From Climacteris rufus (Eukaryota > Chordata > Aves > Passeriformes > Climacteridae): a stretch of 64,000 bases of DNA. This document shows positions 12,906-23,709 of the stretch, piece after piece. Numbering within the stretch: the stretch's first letter is position 1; the number at the start of each line of letters is the position of its first letter. Below the pieces are notes generated by a model that saw nothing but the letters and a program-made list of their open reading frames with translations, was not told where the DNA came from and did no database searches. The DNA is taken from contig VZRZ01002089.1 in assembly GCA_013398175.1 (NCBI GenBank), positions 1,268,203-1,332,202 on the forward strand, read 5' to 3'. The position numbers and the translations under genes are program-made.

Positions 12906-13932
12906 TGTATTGGGTTTGCATGGCATAGTTTCTAGTTTCTATCTCCTTTGAGAAGCTGCTAGAAGCTTCTGCCATGTCTGGCAGACCCAAACTGTGTTAG
13001 CTCCAAAGATGGATGTGCCGCTGGCCAAGGCTGGGCCAGTTAGAGATGGTGGTAATGCCCCTGTGATAACATATTTAAGAATAAAATAAAGCAAAATTTA
13101 TGGGGCAGCTTTAGTTGTGACTAGAGAGGAGTGGAGTGAGAACATGTGAGGATAACAGCTCTGCAGACACCAAGGTCAGTGAAGAAGGAGAGGGAGGAGA
13201 TGCTGCAGGCATGGGAGCCGAGATTCCTCTCTGGTGAAGGCCATGGTGAAGCAGCTGTGCCCCTGCAGCCCATGGAGGTCCACAGAGGATGCAGAAATCC
13301 ACCTGCAGCCTTTGGAGGAGCCCCACACCAGAGCAGCTGGATATGTGGGAGGAGGCTGTGACCCCATGGGAGATCTGTGGAGAGAGGGGACCCTGCTCCC
13401 AGGCTGGAGCAGCCTGTCCTTGAAGGACTGCACCCCATGGAAGAGTGACCCATGTTGCAGCGGTTTGAGGGGAACATTGCACCAGTTCACAGGGAGATGC
13501 TGCTCGTGAGATGGAGCCTTGTTGGAGAAGTTTGCAGAGAACTCTCTTGTGGGAGGGACCCCACGGTGCAGCAGGGGAAGGAGTCCTCTCCCTGAGCAGA
13601 GAAGCCTTGGATGATGAATAGATCATAACCCCCATTCCCTGTCTCCCTGCACCACTGGGTGCAGGGAGAGCTGGGAAGGAGGGAGGGGTGGGGGAAGGTG
13701 TTTTTAATAGATTATTTTACTTCTTATTGCCCTGCTCTGACTTTGTTAGTAATGAATTCACTTCAAAGCTCTAAGTTGAGCCTGTTTCACCCTTGATGGT
13801 ATTTTATGAGCAATCTCTCCCAGTCCTTATCTCAACCCATGAACCTTTTGTTAAATTTTCACTCCTCTGTCCACCTGCAGAGGTAGCGGCTTTCATGGGT
13901 GCCTGGCATATGGGCTGGGTCTACCCACAACA
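12906..13932 (+). mobile_element. Solo LTR, family B (ERVL-like), 1,027 bp, with perfect 5-bp target-site duplication
   Basis: The element starts TGTATTGGGTTTGCATGGC and ends GGTCTACCCACAACA, so it has the canonical TG...CA termini. It is flanked by a perfect direct repeat GGACC (12901-12905 and 13933-13937). It shares a long common body with the copies at 18684-20028 and 53098-53872: the AGAAGCTGCTAGAAGCTTC block, a TATTTAAGA-type TATA region near 13072, a chain of degenerate CTGCAGCC/CCCATGG-rich modules, and a G-rich stretch near 13675-13700. No internal retroviral gene flanks it, so it is a solo LTR left by LTR-LTR recombination. A 5-bp duplication fits ERVL-type integrases; the class call is inference. 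Confidence 0.93.
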
Positions 13933-13937
13933 GGACC

Positions 13938-16900
13938 TAAATATGCAAAGGTGAAAAACAAAGTCTTCAGGGAGTCCACTAGATAGGTAATACAGCCACA
14001 GCTGCCACTATAGTCTCCTTTAGGATTTGTGTTAATAGCAGCAAAATATTTTCTTCATAGCTCCATTCCAAAATATGGCCCATATGTCTATGTGCATTGA
14101 TTGTTAAAGTAAAGAACAAAGTTGAGCCTTTTCGACTGAAAGAATGATAGGTGTAAGCATCTTAAGTGAAAAAGTCTCAATTTGTTTTCATTGAAAGTCA
14201 GGACCTGAATACTACATTGATAAAATGTACTGATGAGTCCTGGATGTCTTTAGGTGCATTGTTTTTGGAAGTCACCATCACTTTTAGATGCTGTTGCTAA
14301 TCTGTATTTCTCTGCCTTTCCCCCCCAAAAAAAATTCTGTAAAGACAATATATAAATAATAAATGTAAAGATGGAAGAAAGTTCTAAGAAATTCCAGGAA
14401 TATTTTAAATTACATTGTGACTCCAATGTGGCCCATGCATTTCTTGTCCTTGGAAATCTTAGAGTTTCTAAGACTTCACCAGATCAAATTGTGTCACACT
14501 GTCATAACTAGATAAGAATAAAAAACAGGACTCTATCAACATGTTAAAAAGACATAAATATTTTACTATCATGAATCATATGAAATTACAGCCTTTGGAA
14601 TTTTTTTATAGAAAAATAAGGGTGCAAGTAGCTTTCCTCCTGGTTGGTGAATAAACCACAGTTTCCTCCCTGCCCATTCAGTATTTGATTTACAATCTTG
14701 TCCTCATGAGCCACCTCCTGTGTGAACATTTGATAAGGAAGGCCCTGGTGTGTAAATGGGGAAGTGCATATTCACATCTCTGCTATGCCTGATTTAGACC
14801 AGAATAGTAATTTTCAGCCTTTTCTCTGTAGACCCCTGTGGTTTTCAAAACAACCAATAAAAATCCAAATTCACATATGCTGTAGAAGTCTACAGATGTG
14901 ACATTTTTGCAAGGATCCCTATCTCCTTTGGGAAATTTACACAGGTAAACAAACTGAAAAAGACTGAAAAACTATGGACTAGAAATCTGGAATAGTCAGT
15001 CTCAATAGTTACTTAGTTCTTGTGCTGTTTGGAAGCCCATGTGTTTTCTGGATGAAATTGTTTCACTTCATAGGAGGGATTATGTATTCACTGAAGGGGA
15101 GAGGCAAAGGCTCTCTTTGAAGTGTCTGCAAAATATAGGTATGGAACCATTTAGACAAAGCTGAACAGCTTGAACAGATGCTTGTCTAGAGCTTAGAGGA
15201 TGCTGCATTCTTTTTATTCCTTTTTCTTTTTTTTTTTTTTAATCAATGCACTATAATAATAAAACAAAATCTTATAAAAGACAAGAGAATGATGAAAATT
15301 AAATCACTTTCAGGAAAATGGTGACATTAAGCTTTCTGTATATTTATGAATCCTGAAAGAATGCTTGTAGGAAATCAGCATCACCAATTCACTCCTGTTG
15401 TTCTCCCTCATACTGTGAGTCTTTCCGAATCAGTAGCAAAAATAGGAATGATTGAATCAGTGAAGCTGTGAACATTACAAGATGCACACTCCAACAAACA
15501 TAAAATGCATGAGTGCCTGGTGAGCATTAGGAAATCTGTCACTATGAACAATTGAAGACGACAAGTTTAAGTAGACCGAGGAATTCCAGTGTTAACTTAC
15601 TTTCAAACAAAATATTTTCAGAATTCTCATGATCACTTTTATTTTTTAACTGAAGATTAGCTGCATGAAAAATAAGTTTATTTAAATTCCCTTTAGGTAA
15701 ATGCCAAAAAAAAAAAAAAAAAAAGAAAGGGTTCTGGGAAAACCATTAAAAATGGAAACAAGAACATTTGTGCACTGATCACTTTCTTTTGTTTTGCTAG
15801 AACTCACAAGAACACCTTTCCCCACTACAAGTACTGGATAACTAACCCAACATTACCACCTCTCATGATGGTGCCTCTGCTAAAAAGACGTCCATTTTCT
15901 GTTGTTTTCTTGAAAGAAAGAAAAAAAAATTATGTTTGAAAAGCCTACTGTTTATATCAATAACTTGTGAGAGTCCTATGTGGGAATGATTCCATACTGA
16001 AAGAGTTCAAGCCCTGCAGAGAGACCCCATCAGGCAGTTCCAGGAGTATCTACCATGTTGGCTCTCAGCGCAAAGTGTCAAGTGGCAAGCATGGGGAGCG
16101 ACCATTAAAAGCATTAGAAGCAGTTTTCCTCCACAGAATTTTGTTCTGTGAATTATTTTAGCTTCTCTAATTCTACAGAGAAGAAGACGGGAAATGATAA
16201 GGGCCAAGGAGAATGGGACTGTCTTAAGATACTTAATACCCTTCTCAGTGGGCAGATGGATTATCTGAAAGGAGGAATAAAAACTGCATTTTTTGAAAGC
16301 AACTCTAAGTTTCAGGGAACCAGGGAAACTGATTTTTGTTATATTTGTGGGCATAGTCTCATCTGCAGGATATTTAAATACCTAGCATCCCTTTAGCACA
16401 TAACTTCTGCTCATTTAGCTATCAAAATGGTTTTATTGATTTTAGTCTTTAAACTTTAGCCTAAATGGTAAAAATAGAATACCAAGGAATCTTTTTAATG
16501 TCTGTGAACTTAATAAGGGTAAAGTGTCAGAAAGCAGGTTTCCATCTTTCCTACCACTTAATATATTCTAGTATAAACACTTTGTAAATGACGTGTGCAC
16601 TTTCATACTTCAACTTTCTTACTTATACTGCATGTTAGATAGAAGTGCCAACTTTAAAATTAGTCATCCTAATGTGCAAAGCACTGGAAAAAGATGGATG
16701 TTTTGAACATAACAGGCTTTACATTCTACTCCAGCAGAGATTAGATGAATTGTGGAATTATCCTAATACTCTTAAGGGGTTTTAGTGATCAAACATGCAG
16801 TATATCCATGCTGACATTAGGTCTAGCATGTCTAAGATACACATAATAGAGATCCAGGGTCCTACAGACCTGCAGTCCTACTGGTTTATATTCAGACTTC

Positions 16901-17444
16901 TACAACGTAAAAATGTTGACTGAAAAAGCCCATTTTTTCTGTAGTCAACAGTAACTCCAGTGGTGTTTCTGGGCAGTCCTGTCCCTGTGTAGTTCACAGA
17001 CTGTATGCTGTATGTATCTGCTGCAGTACTGTGTAGACCTCTTGCACTGTAATAGACTGCTACTTGCAAATGATACCTTATTGCTGGTGTGCTAAACATA
17101 TTTCTGCCTTCACTACAGGACTTTGATGTGAAATCTATTATGATAACGTATTAAATTATATACATTGGTAATATATAGTTTTTGAGAGATATAAACTAAT
17201 TTGTTTGATGGACCACTGATTTGCTAGTGTTCACTTACCACTGAGGAATGCTTTTCCCCATCCACAATATGGATTTAATTTTAGTTAGTAATTTTATTCT
17301 CCTAGACAATTTCATAAGATAAGGGCAGGTATTTAAAGCCCATAGCATCTAAAACAGAAAACCCCTGCCTGAAATGTTCTGTCTCTGTAAAGAACTAGAC
17401 TAGTCAGCTGAAGTTAAGTGAACTAAATCTCATCCAGTATGAAG
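13938..17444. other. AT-rich non-repeat DNA; homopolymer tracts only
   Basis: No transposon was recognised. Poly-T at about 15227-15241 and a 21-base poly-A at about 15704-15724 are the main simple repeats. Overlapping open frames at 15967-16396 on both strands show no domain and no convincing splice context. A coding-like minus-strand frame at 16878-17125 is listed separately. Confidence 0.5.
16878..17123 (-). other. Coding-like open frame of unknown nature
   Basis: On the minus strand a frame of about 80 codons (from before the methionine at 17099 to the stop at 16878) has a protein-like amino-acid mix, including AADTYSIQSVNYTGTGLPRN and a further NTTG glycosylation-like sequon. No domain or family is recognised. 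A weak AG acceptor-like site lies just before the methionine, but its pyrimidine tract is poor, and no clear donor follows. It might be an eroded exon, a fragment of a mobile element, or chance. No function is proposed. Confidence 0.15.
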
Positions 17445-17917
17445 GGCAGTGTGATGGTTTGATAAGTTTGGGAGGTCTAGCTTTTTGGGTGTGGTAGGGG
17501 CCAAAAGATGGCTCCTGTAAGGAGCTTCCAGAAGCTCCCACAACTGTTCGGTCAGGGCCTATCTCAGACAGCTCCTGGGAGATTGATGTGCTGTTTTCCA
17601 CAGCTGGGCCAATTAGGAAGGACAGAAACGCCTCTGCATCATCAGAACTGAGACATTCTTGTGGCCTGTGGTGAGAAACTTTAATCAAACTTGGAGCGGA
17701 GATGGTGCAGAAGGGAGTGAACTCCCACAAGAGTAGCTGTGTCTGGTGGGGACAAAGGACTTTGCTCCTGAATCAAGAAGGGAGTCAATTAAGTAAAAAG
17801 AAGACTGGTTTTATTCCTGCTCTAAGAGAGGGACCAGCCTGACGGGGGAGGATGGAGTGGCTGCAGTTTCGGGCGGGCTGTGTGCCAACTTCTGCAAACC
17901 GTGCCATGGTGCCAAAG

Positions 17918-17941
17918 GAGAGAGAGAGAGAGAGAGAGAGA
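17918..17941 (+). repeat. (GA)n microsatellite inside the family A LTR
   Basis: About 12 AG/GA dinucleotides in a row just upstream of the TATAAT of the LTR. Confidence 0.9.
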
Positions 17942-18067
17942 CCCCTCCAGGTATAATCGCTAAGAAGAGGAAACACCTGAGCATCTAAGGACTAAACTAA
18001 TTAGACAAAAACCCCCTCCCCAGGTTCCCCTTATGATCTGGGAGAAGAGAGAAGTTTGTGAGACTGC

Positions 18068-18096
18068 GGGGGGGGAGTGGGGATGGGGAATGGGAG
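18068..18096 (+). promoter_or_regulatory. G-quadruplex-type motif in the family A LTR
   Basis: Four guanine runs of 8, 4, 4 and 3 are separated by loops of 2-3 bases on the plus strand. They lie between the TATA-like site and the polyadenylation signal. The pattern meets the usual G3+N1-7 rule. Whether it folds or matters is unknown. Confidence 0.7.
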
Positions 18097-18683
18097 GACG
18101 GCAGAGGAAGAACGTTTAGGAGATATTCCTTTGTTTTTGCTTGCTCCTTTAACTCTGTAATAAATTCACTTTATCACTTAGAAGCACTGACCTTGTCTCA
18201 GCCTAATTTTGCTCCTCTGCCAGCATTTCTTATCATGGTTTAGTAACACAGTTCTGTTCAGAAGGGGAAAAAAGCAGTTCTAGTGGGGCCTTGGCTGTTG
18301 GCCAGGGCTAAACCACTACAGGCAGCTACAGCAGAACTTTAGATCCCTCAAGATGGGAAGTGTTCCTCATGCTTGCAGAGGAATCTTAGAGCTTTGGATG
18401 TGGTCAGAAGTCACTGTCCAATATGGTTAAGTACAGTCAATACTGAAAAAGATAGCAAGCTTGAATTGCAAACAGATCAACTTTAAGTAATGAACTGGGT
18501 GTGAGTTTTCACTGCAAAGGATGAAAATAAATGACCATTTTTACTAACAGTCAAACTGCATGAAAAAAATAGCACTGTTTGGTATTGCCATCAATGAATA
18601 CGTGCATTTTCATAATTTCTAAGTGGGTTTGTTTTGCATTCTCCAGTCTAATTATGTAAGGTGGAAAAAACTGAAGAAACAAA

Positions 18684-20028
18684 TGTGACAAAATTTTGGT
18701 AGCTGAGGACTGCATGAGTGGTCTTTGTGAGAAAACATCAGGAGCTGCCCTAATGTTAGAGGCAGATCCAGCTGGCTCCAAGACAGCTCCACCACTGGGT
18801 AAAGCTGAGCCCATCAGAAACATTGTGAACATCTCTGTGCTAGCATATTTAAGAAAGGGAAAAAAATGCTGCACGACAGAAGCTGGGAGAAAGGAGTGAG
18901 AATATGTAAGAGAAACAACTCTGTAGGCCCCAAGGTCAGTGCAGAGAGAGGGGAGGAGGTGCTCCAGGCATAGAAGCAGAGATTCTCCTACAGCCTGCAG
19001 AGAGAGCTGCAGTGACAGGTTTTCCTTCGCATTCTGTGGATATCCAGTGTGGAGCAAACAGCCACCTGCAGCCTGTAGATGAACCCACATCAGAGCAAGT
19101 GGATGTCCCATAACAGAAGCTGTGACTCATGACGCAGCTCTGCTGGAACTCCTAACAGGAAGGGCGTTGCCCTGAGTTTTGCAGTCCGTGATGTTTTCAT
19201 TCTTCTGTAACTGTTTCTCATACATTCTCTGTAAACATATCCATGTTTTTGTAACAGTAGTTTATTATTTACATTCCCTTCTCCTGGGCAGTGAAGTTTG
19301 ATGGATATTTCCTTTGACCAGTGTGATTGAGGGGCAGCGAGTCATCCCTCCACTCCACTGTGGTTTCTAAGACACACTTAAAAAACTCCAGCCCATTTTG
19401 GGGCAGTTGTTTCTTAGCTCTGTTAGCAGATGTCTGCATCCTTCTTTTCGTGTCCTTATTGCGACAGAAGGGCAGCCCAGGGAGAGAACACCACACAGGA
19501 GCCAGTTTGCTGTCCAACCTGTGACTGCATGAGCATTCTGTTCCTGAAGGACAGCACTCCTTAGAAGGACCCACACTGGAGCAGTCAGGCTGTGGGAAGG
19601 ACTTACATTGAAGAAGTTCACTGTTTCCAATGGGTGAGCCCCTATGATGGAGCAAGGGAAGAGTGTGAGTAGGAAGGAGCAGAGATGAAATGTTATGAAC
19701 TGACTGCAACTGACCTTTTTTCCCTTCCCACTGCACCACTTGAGTGCAGGAGGTAGAAGAGTTGGGAGTGAAATTGAGCCTGGGAAGAAAGGAGGGGCGG
19801 GGAGAAGATTTTTTAAAATTATTTATTCTTATTTCTTATTAATCTATTCTGCTTGGCAATAAATCAAATTATTTTTTCCCAAGTCCAGTCTGTTTTCCCC
19901 ATGACAATTGGTAAGTGATCTCCCTTGTCTTGGTCCATGTGTTCTTCATTGTCCCTCTGTCCTGTTAAGGAGGCAGAGTGATAGAGTAGCTTGGTGGGTG
20001 TCCAACTAGCTGTGGTCAACCCACCACA
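18684..20028 (+). mobile_element. Solo LTR, family B, second copy, diverged and interrupted by an insert
   Basis: It shares with the copy at 12906 the GGTCTTTGTGAGAAAACATC region, the GCATATTTAAGAAAGG TATA-type segment, CCCCAAGGTCAGTGCAGAGA, CACATCAGAGCAAGTGGATG and the U5-like tail GGTCAACCCACCACA. A polyadenylation signal AATAAA is kept at about 19859-19864. It is longer than the first copy because 334 bp of unrelated sequence sits at 19161-19494. The left boundary is approximate: TGTGACAAAATTTTGG is taken as the decayed start. No clean target-site duplication could be read. It lies only 363 bp from the family A LTR. Confidence 0.86.
19161..19494 (-). mobile_element. 334-bp insert inside the family B LTR, flanked by ACAGGA
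   Basis: Compared with the other family B copies, continuity is lost after about 19160 and regained near 19501. The insert is bounded by a perfect 6-bp direct repeat ACAGGA (19155-19160 and 19495-19500), as expected for a transposed element. On the minus strand it carries AATAAA (plus-strand TTTATT near 19262-19267), which is why minus orientation is suggested. Its ends do not show the TG...CA of a normal LTR. I do not recognise the family. The 6-bp duplication would fit an ERVK-type or DNA-transposon insertion, but this is inference. Confidence 0.5.
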
Positions 20029-23000
20029 AAATAGGTTTTTTCCTAAACCTGAGACTCTGGAAAATAGATGTCAGGAAGGAGACAGAAAAGTAACTCATGG
20101 GGGATGAGAATAAAATCCCCAAAATGCTGAGACTTCATCTATGCACAAGGCTAAAGCACTGTAATTAGATGCATGATTAATCATGGCTGAGTTAACAATT
20201 TGAATCTGTCCTGATGAAACCAGACTTAAACATGCATAAAAATGTCTGTACATAGGATAGGCTAGTTTAACTAAGATGAAAAGATAAGACAGTCCAGTAG
20301 AACTTGATGACACAGATGATGAATTTCAGACTAATATAAAACTAGCCTGTAAACAGTAGAAGATATAGAAGGCTTTTTCTTTTTTTAATAAAATTCTGAA
20401 TAAGTTTTTCAGTCAAAAAATGACTGTTTTTATTTCTATATTTTTTCACATTTTAAAACTTCTCATACTTGATTACTTCTGTATTCACCTGCATGATTCC
20501 TGAATCATTCGGTCTGTGTGAGCCAGGGTAGACATGACTGTAGAATTTGAATAAAGAAATTGAAACATCTGAATTAGACTTCCCCTTGCATAAACACTTG
20601 TCAGTTACTGAAATGATCTGTTTCCCCTATGAACTGATGCAGTAAGGCATTTTAAACATGTGCCACTGAAGTGCATTTTAAAGGCTGTTTTTTAAAAAAT
20701 TTTTTGTACACCCGTGAAATGTATTTAACTTTCTCTTAATGCTTGCTTTGTTGGGCACTTGTCAAAATAAATTTATAATACAACATCTATTATCTGGTTT
20801 GCCGGTTTGGAAGTTTGTCTATGTCTGCATCCCCAGTATTGATAAAACTGAGATTTTTCTAGGAAAAAGCTTAAATTCTAAAGGCAATTTCATGGCTTTG
20901 ATCTTTGCACACCAATCCCGATAACAGAGAGAATAACCACAATGAGAAATGACAGTATGCTCCAACAACACCTTCATACTTTGAAACAAAATGAGGAGAA
21001 GGATTTTGAGGAAATGAAGTTAAATAGGTTGATCTCCAGAATATATAATATTAAATGCTATGTCTTACAACAGAGGTAATATATCACCTGAACTTCTTTT
21101 TGCGTGTTCCAGGAATGGCTCACTTGCAGACCACACCAATCTGCATCACTCAGTAACAGCAAGCTTATTTCCTTTGGAGACAGGCAGGGGAGCTCTTCAC
21201 ACTGACATAGTGAAAGTAGATACTTTAGGAATACTTCAGAAAGACCGATGAGATGGATTTTATCATTTCTCAGAAAAATGTTCAGATCTTTTTTGAGTAG
21301 CTTTTCTAATATGCATGTCAGAAAAGAGAAGGGCTATTTCTGATCTCCATAAAAGATATGTGTGAGTTAACTCTGGCAGTTATTACTATTTCTAGACTGA
21401 ATTTTGGTCTTAGTAACATATTGCACTGGCTGTTTTGTAATTAGGTGCCATTAAAAGAGGATGTCTATCAAAATGTTAACAAGGATGGTGGTCAATCTCT
21501 GTCAGATTTATTGAAAGCAAATGCATTTACAAGTCCCATCATAAATCTTGGTCAAGTAATGAGATTCTCAACTTATTTTCCATAAAGCAGTTATTGCATT
21601 ATGCAGGCAAAATGTCATGGTACACAACAGTTCAATTTCATCAGCTCTTCACACAGTAATGAAATAATAAACCAGTACTGTTCAGATTTTGATTTATTTC
21701 ATTGCCATACATTGGCCTAGAATACAGGCATGTATGGAATATTTTGGCAGAACATGTTAAAAGAAGTGAAGAATATTGAAGTTGTTCTCTTATTTCTGTT
21801 GACATTCTAAAAATAAAATGTCAAACTCTTATTTAAGAACAACATCAAGTATTAACACTTTTAATATTTTGTTTTGAAATTATAAAAATTAGTATTTAAA
21901 ATTATTACTACAGTTGGCACTCACACTGAGATTAGTACACAGAAATAATGTACAGAACCAAATGATGCAGACCTGCTTCCTTAATCTCTTAAATTTAACT
22001 GAACAGTTCTAAACAAGAATATGCTTCCTCTGCATATCTGAAATAATTAACTTTTTAATGCAACTTGGACCTGAAGTTGAATTTTCAAAGTTCTGGGCTA
22101 TAGGTTAATATTTGCCATCTATCTCAGAGATGTTTAAGTATTTTTCAAAGACAAATTTTTACTTCAATTACCATGTAATGGCAAATAGTTTTCTTGTGAG
22201 CATATTTAATGCACAAGTAGGAACCTGTGGTTTGTCTTCCTGCACTGATCAATGACCGAGCAATCAGCTGATGTTTAGAGAATTCATAAAACTACTATGA
22301 GATGTGGTTTCAGGCTCCCTCGATTGGAAAAGGGAACTGAGATGATTTGCTACTCTTCAAGGTGTGCACTGCTCACAGAATAAACACAGAGCATAATGTC
22401 CTCTAGAATGTTATAACTTCTCGTTTCCTCCACCTAAAATTATGTGGAAAACTTGGAATTAATTAACAGGTACTTTGGAGAGAAAAGAGTAGCTTGTTTA
22501 AATGTTTATGCTGCAGAAAAAATTCTTCTTTAGTACAAGACTATACTTATCTGTGTGAGTCTAGTTAAATTTATACTGAATGTTAGGTTTAATCATAAAT
22601 TTATGTTTAAGCCTATAACTGCTGATCTTGGGTAAAAAAAACACCTTAGTCTAGTCCCCAGCAGATGGCCATACCTCAAATTCAGCAGTATCTGGAACGT
22701 CCAAATGCAACGTAGTGGTGTCTATTGGCCCTTCCTGCCATATATTAAATTTATCCATACACTGAAAGTTGTAACTGCATAAAATCCAGCAATGGTGATT
22801 CTGCAATTTCTTGGTCCATCACTTCTAGTCTTCTACAAACTTTTATTTCTTTCTCCTTTGCTTGTGATTAGAGCAAGTGGGGGCAGAGAAAGAAGGCCCA
22901 ATCGTAAGAGGACTTTGAAATGCAGACTGTGGATCACTCTGGAATGGGTCCAAAGTAATGGATGTGAAAATGTGGATTTTGTGTCTTAAATCAGGTGAAG

Positions 23001-23552
23001 ATGACCTTCAGATTAGACCCTGGGGATAGCTGTGTGCTATATTACTCGATGGATATTGTTCCTGAAAGGTGTTACTGACTGCTTTGTTCTGCTTAGATGA
23101 GCAAAACAGTCAGATTGGGAATGATGTTTATGCACTATGCATTCATTTTTGGCATAAATTCAGTTTAATGTTTCCATTGTATGTATCTTCTGCTCTTTTT
23201 GCATTCTGTAAAAAGACTGCACAGAGACAATATTGTGAAATTGAGGAAGAATAGTAAATCAGTTGGTTGATTTTGATACAGTTTCTGTACAGAAAATTTT
23301 TAGACTTGAATTAAGCATCTGAATATAAGTTGTATTTTTCCACGTAGCTCTATGTTTGAAATGCTGGAGGCGAGCCACAATTTTCTGAATTCAAAGTGTA
23401 CCATTTCAGATCAATATTACCCTGTCTGAATATATGTTATATCTTGGCTGACTACACAACACACTTTGGAAGCTATCCTACAACTAGATTCAAGCACAGA
23501 TCCCCATTTATCATGTAAGTAAATATATCATTTGAGTTTAAATGATCATGTT
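20029..23552. other. AT-rich non-repeat DNA with no recognised feature
   Basis: No transposon, RNA gene or exon with balanced splice signals was recognised. The small frames at 20739-20924, 21060-21251 and 22792-22989 have no identifiable domain. A pyrimidine-rich acceptor-like site near 22872 is followed only by a short frame ending at 22989 and was not accepted as an exon. Confidence 0.45.
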
Positions 23553-23585
23553 TTTTGTTTTTTTTTTTTTCTTTTCTCTGCCCAG

Positions 23586-23709
23586 GAAAGAGGAATTTGA
23601 TGACTTGCTGAAGGCTTCAGGAAGCCCCAGAGAAATGACTGCTGCATTTCATGATCAGTTTGGACACACAGGATTTATGTACTATGATAAACATGATCTG
23701 GCTACCTAG
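23586..23709 (+). CDS. Candidate terminal coding exon, protein unknown
   Basis: A very strong splice-acceptor pattern precedes this segment: a T-rich tract of about 30 bases from 23550 followed by TTCTCTGCCCAG ending at 23585. From 23586 one frame reads 40 codons to TAG at 23707-23709, entered with one leading base (so the upstream exon would have to supply two bases of a split codon). The peptide begins KEEFDDLLKASGSPREMTAA and ends with DKHDLAT. It is acidic, has balanced composition and contains an aromatic cluster near QFGHTGFMYY. I do not recognise the family. No upstream partner exon was identified in the window. AATAAA signals occur downstream at about 24181 and 24747, so a 3' UTR is possible. 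It could equally be an exonised or fossil sequence. Confidence 0.32.

Larger units (their letters stand above)
17450..18320 (+). mobile_element. Solo LTR, family A, 871 bp, with perfect 5-bp target-site duplication
   Basis: It begins TGTGATGGTTTGATAAG and ends CAGGGCTAAACCACTACA. The two ends form a short imperfect inverted repeat (TGTGATGGTTT against AAACCACTACA). The flanks are a perfect 5-bp repeat GGCAG (17445-17449 and 18321-18325). Plus-strand promoter and processing signals fix the orientation: TATAAT at 17952-17957 and AATAAA at 18159-18164. A (GA)n run lies at about 17918-17941 and a G-quadruplex-type motif at 18068-18096. There is no internal retroviral sequence, so it is a solo LTR. 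The intact termini and duplication suggest it is younger than the CR1 copies. Confidence 0.95.

Noticed and set aside
13111..13635. 174-codon minus-strand frame and overlapping frames in four other phases
   Set aside because: All lie within the GC-rich centre of a solo LTR, where stops are rare; no domain is seen.
18551..19111. 186-codon minus-strand frame, the longest in the window
   Set aside because: It lies antisense through the family B LTR and its flank; the matching region in other copies is also open by composition and shows no protein family.
22792..22989. Acceptor-like site followed by a 65-codon frame
   Set aside because: The frame closes without a donor or a polyadenylation signal nearby and the peptide has no recognisable features.
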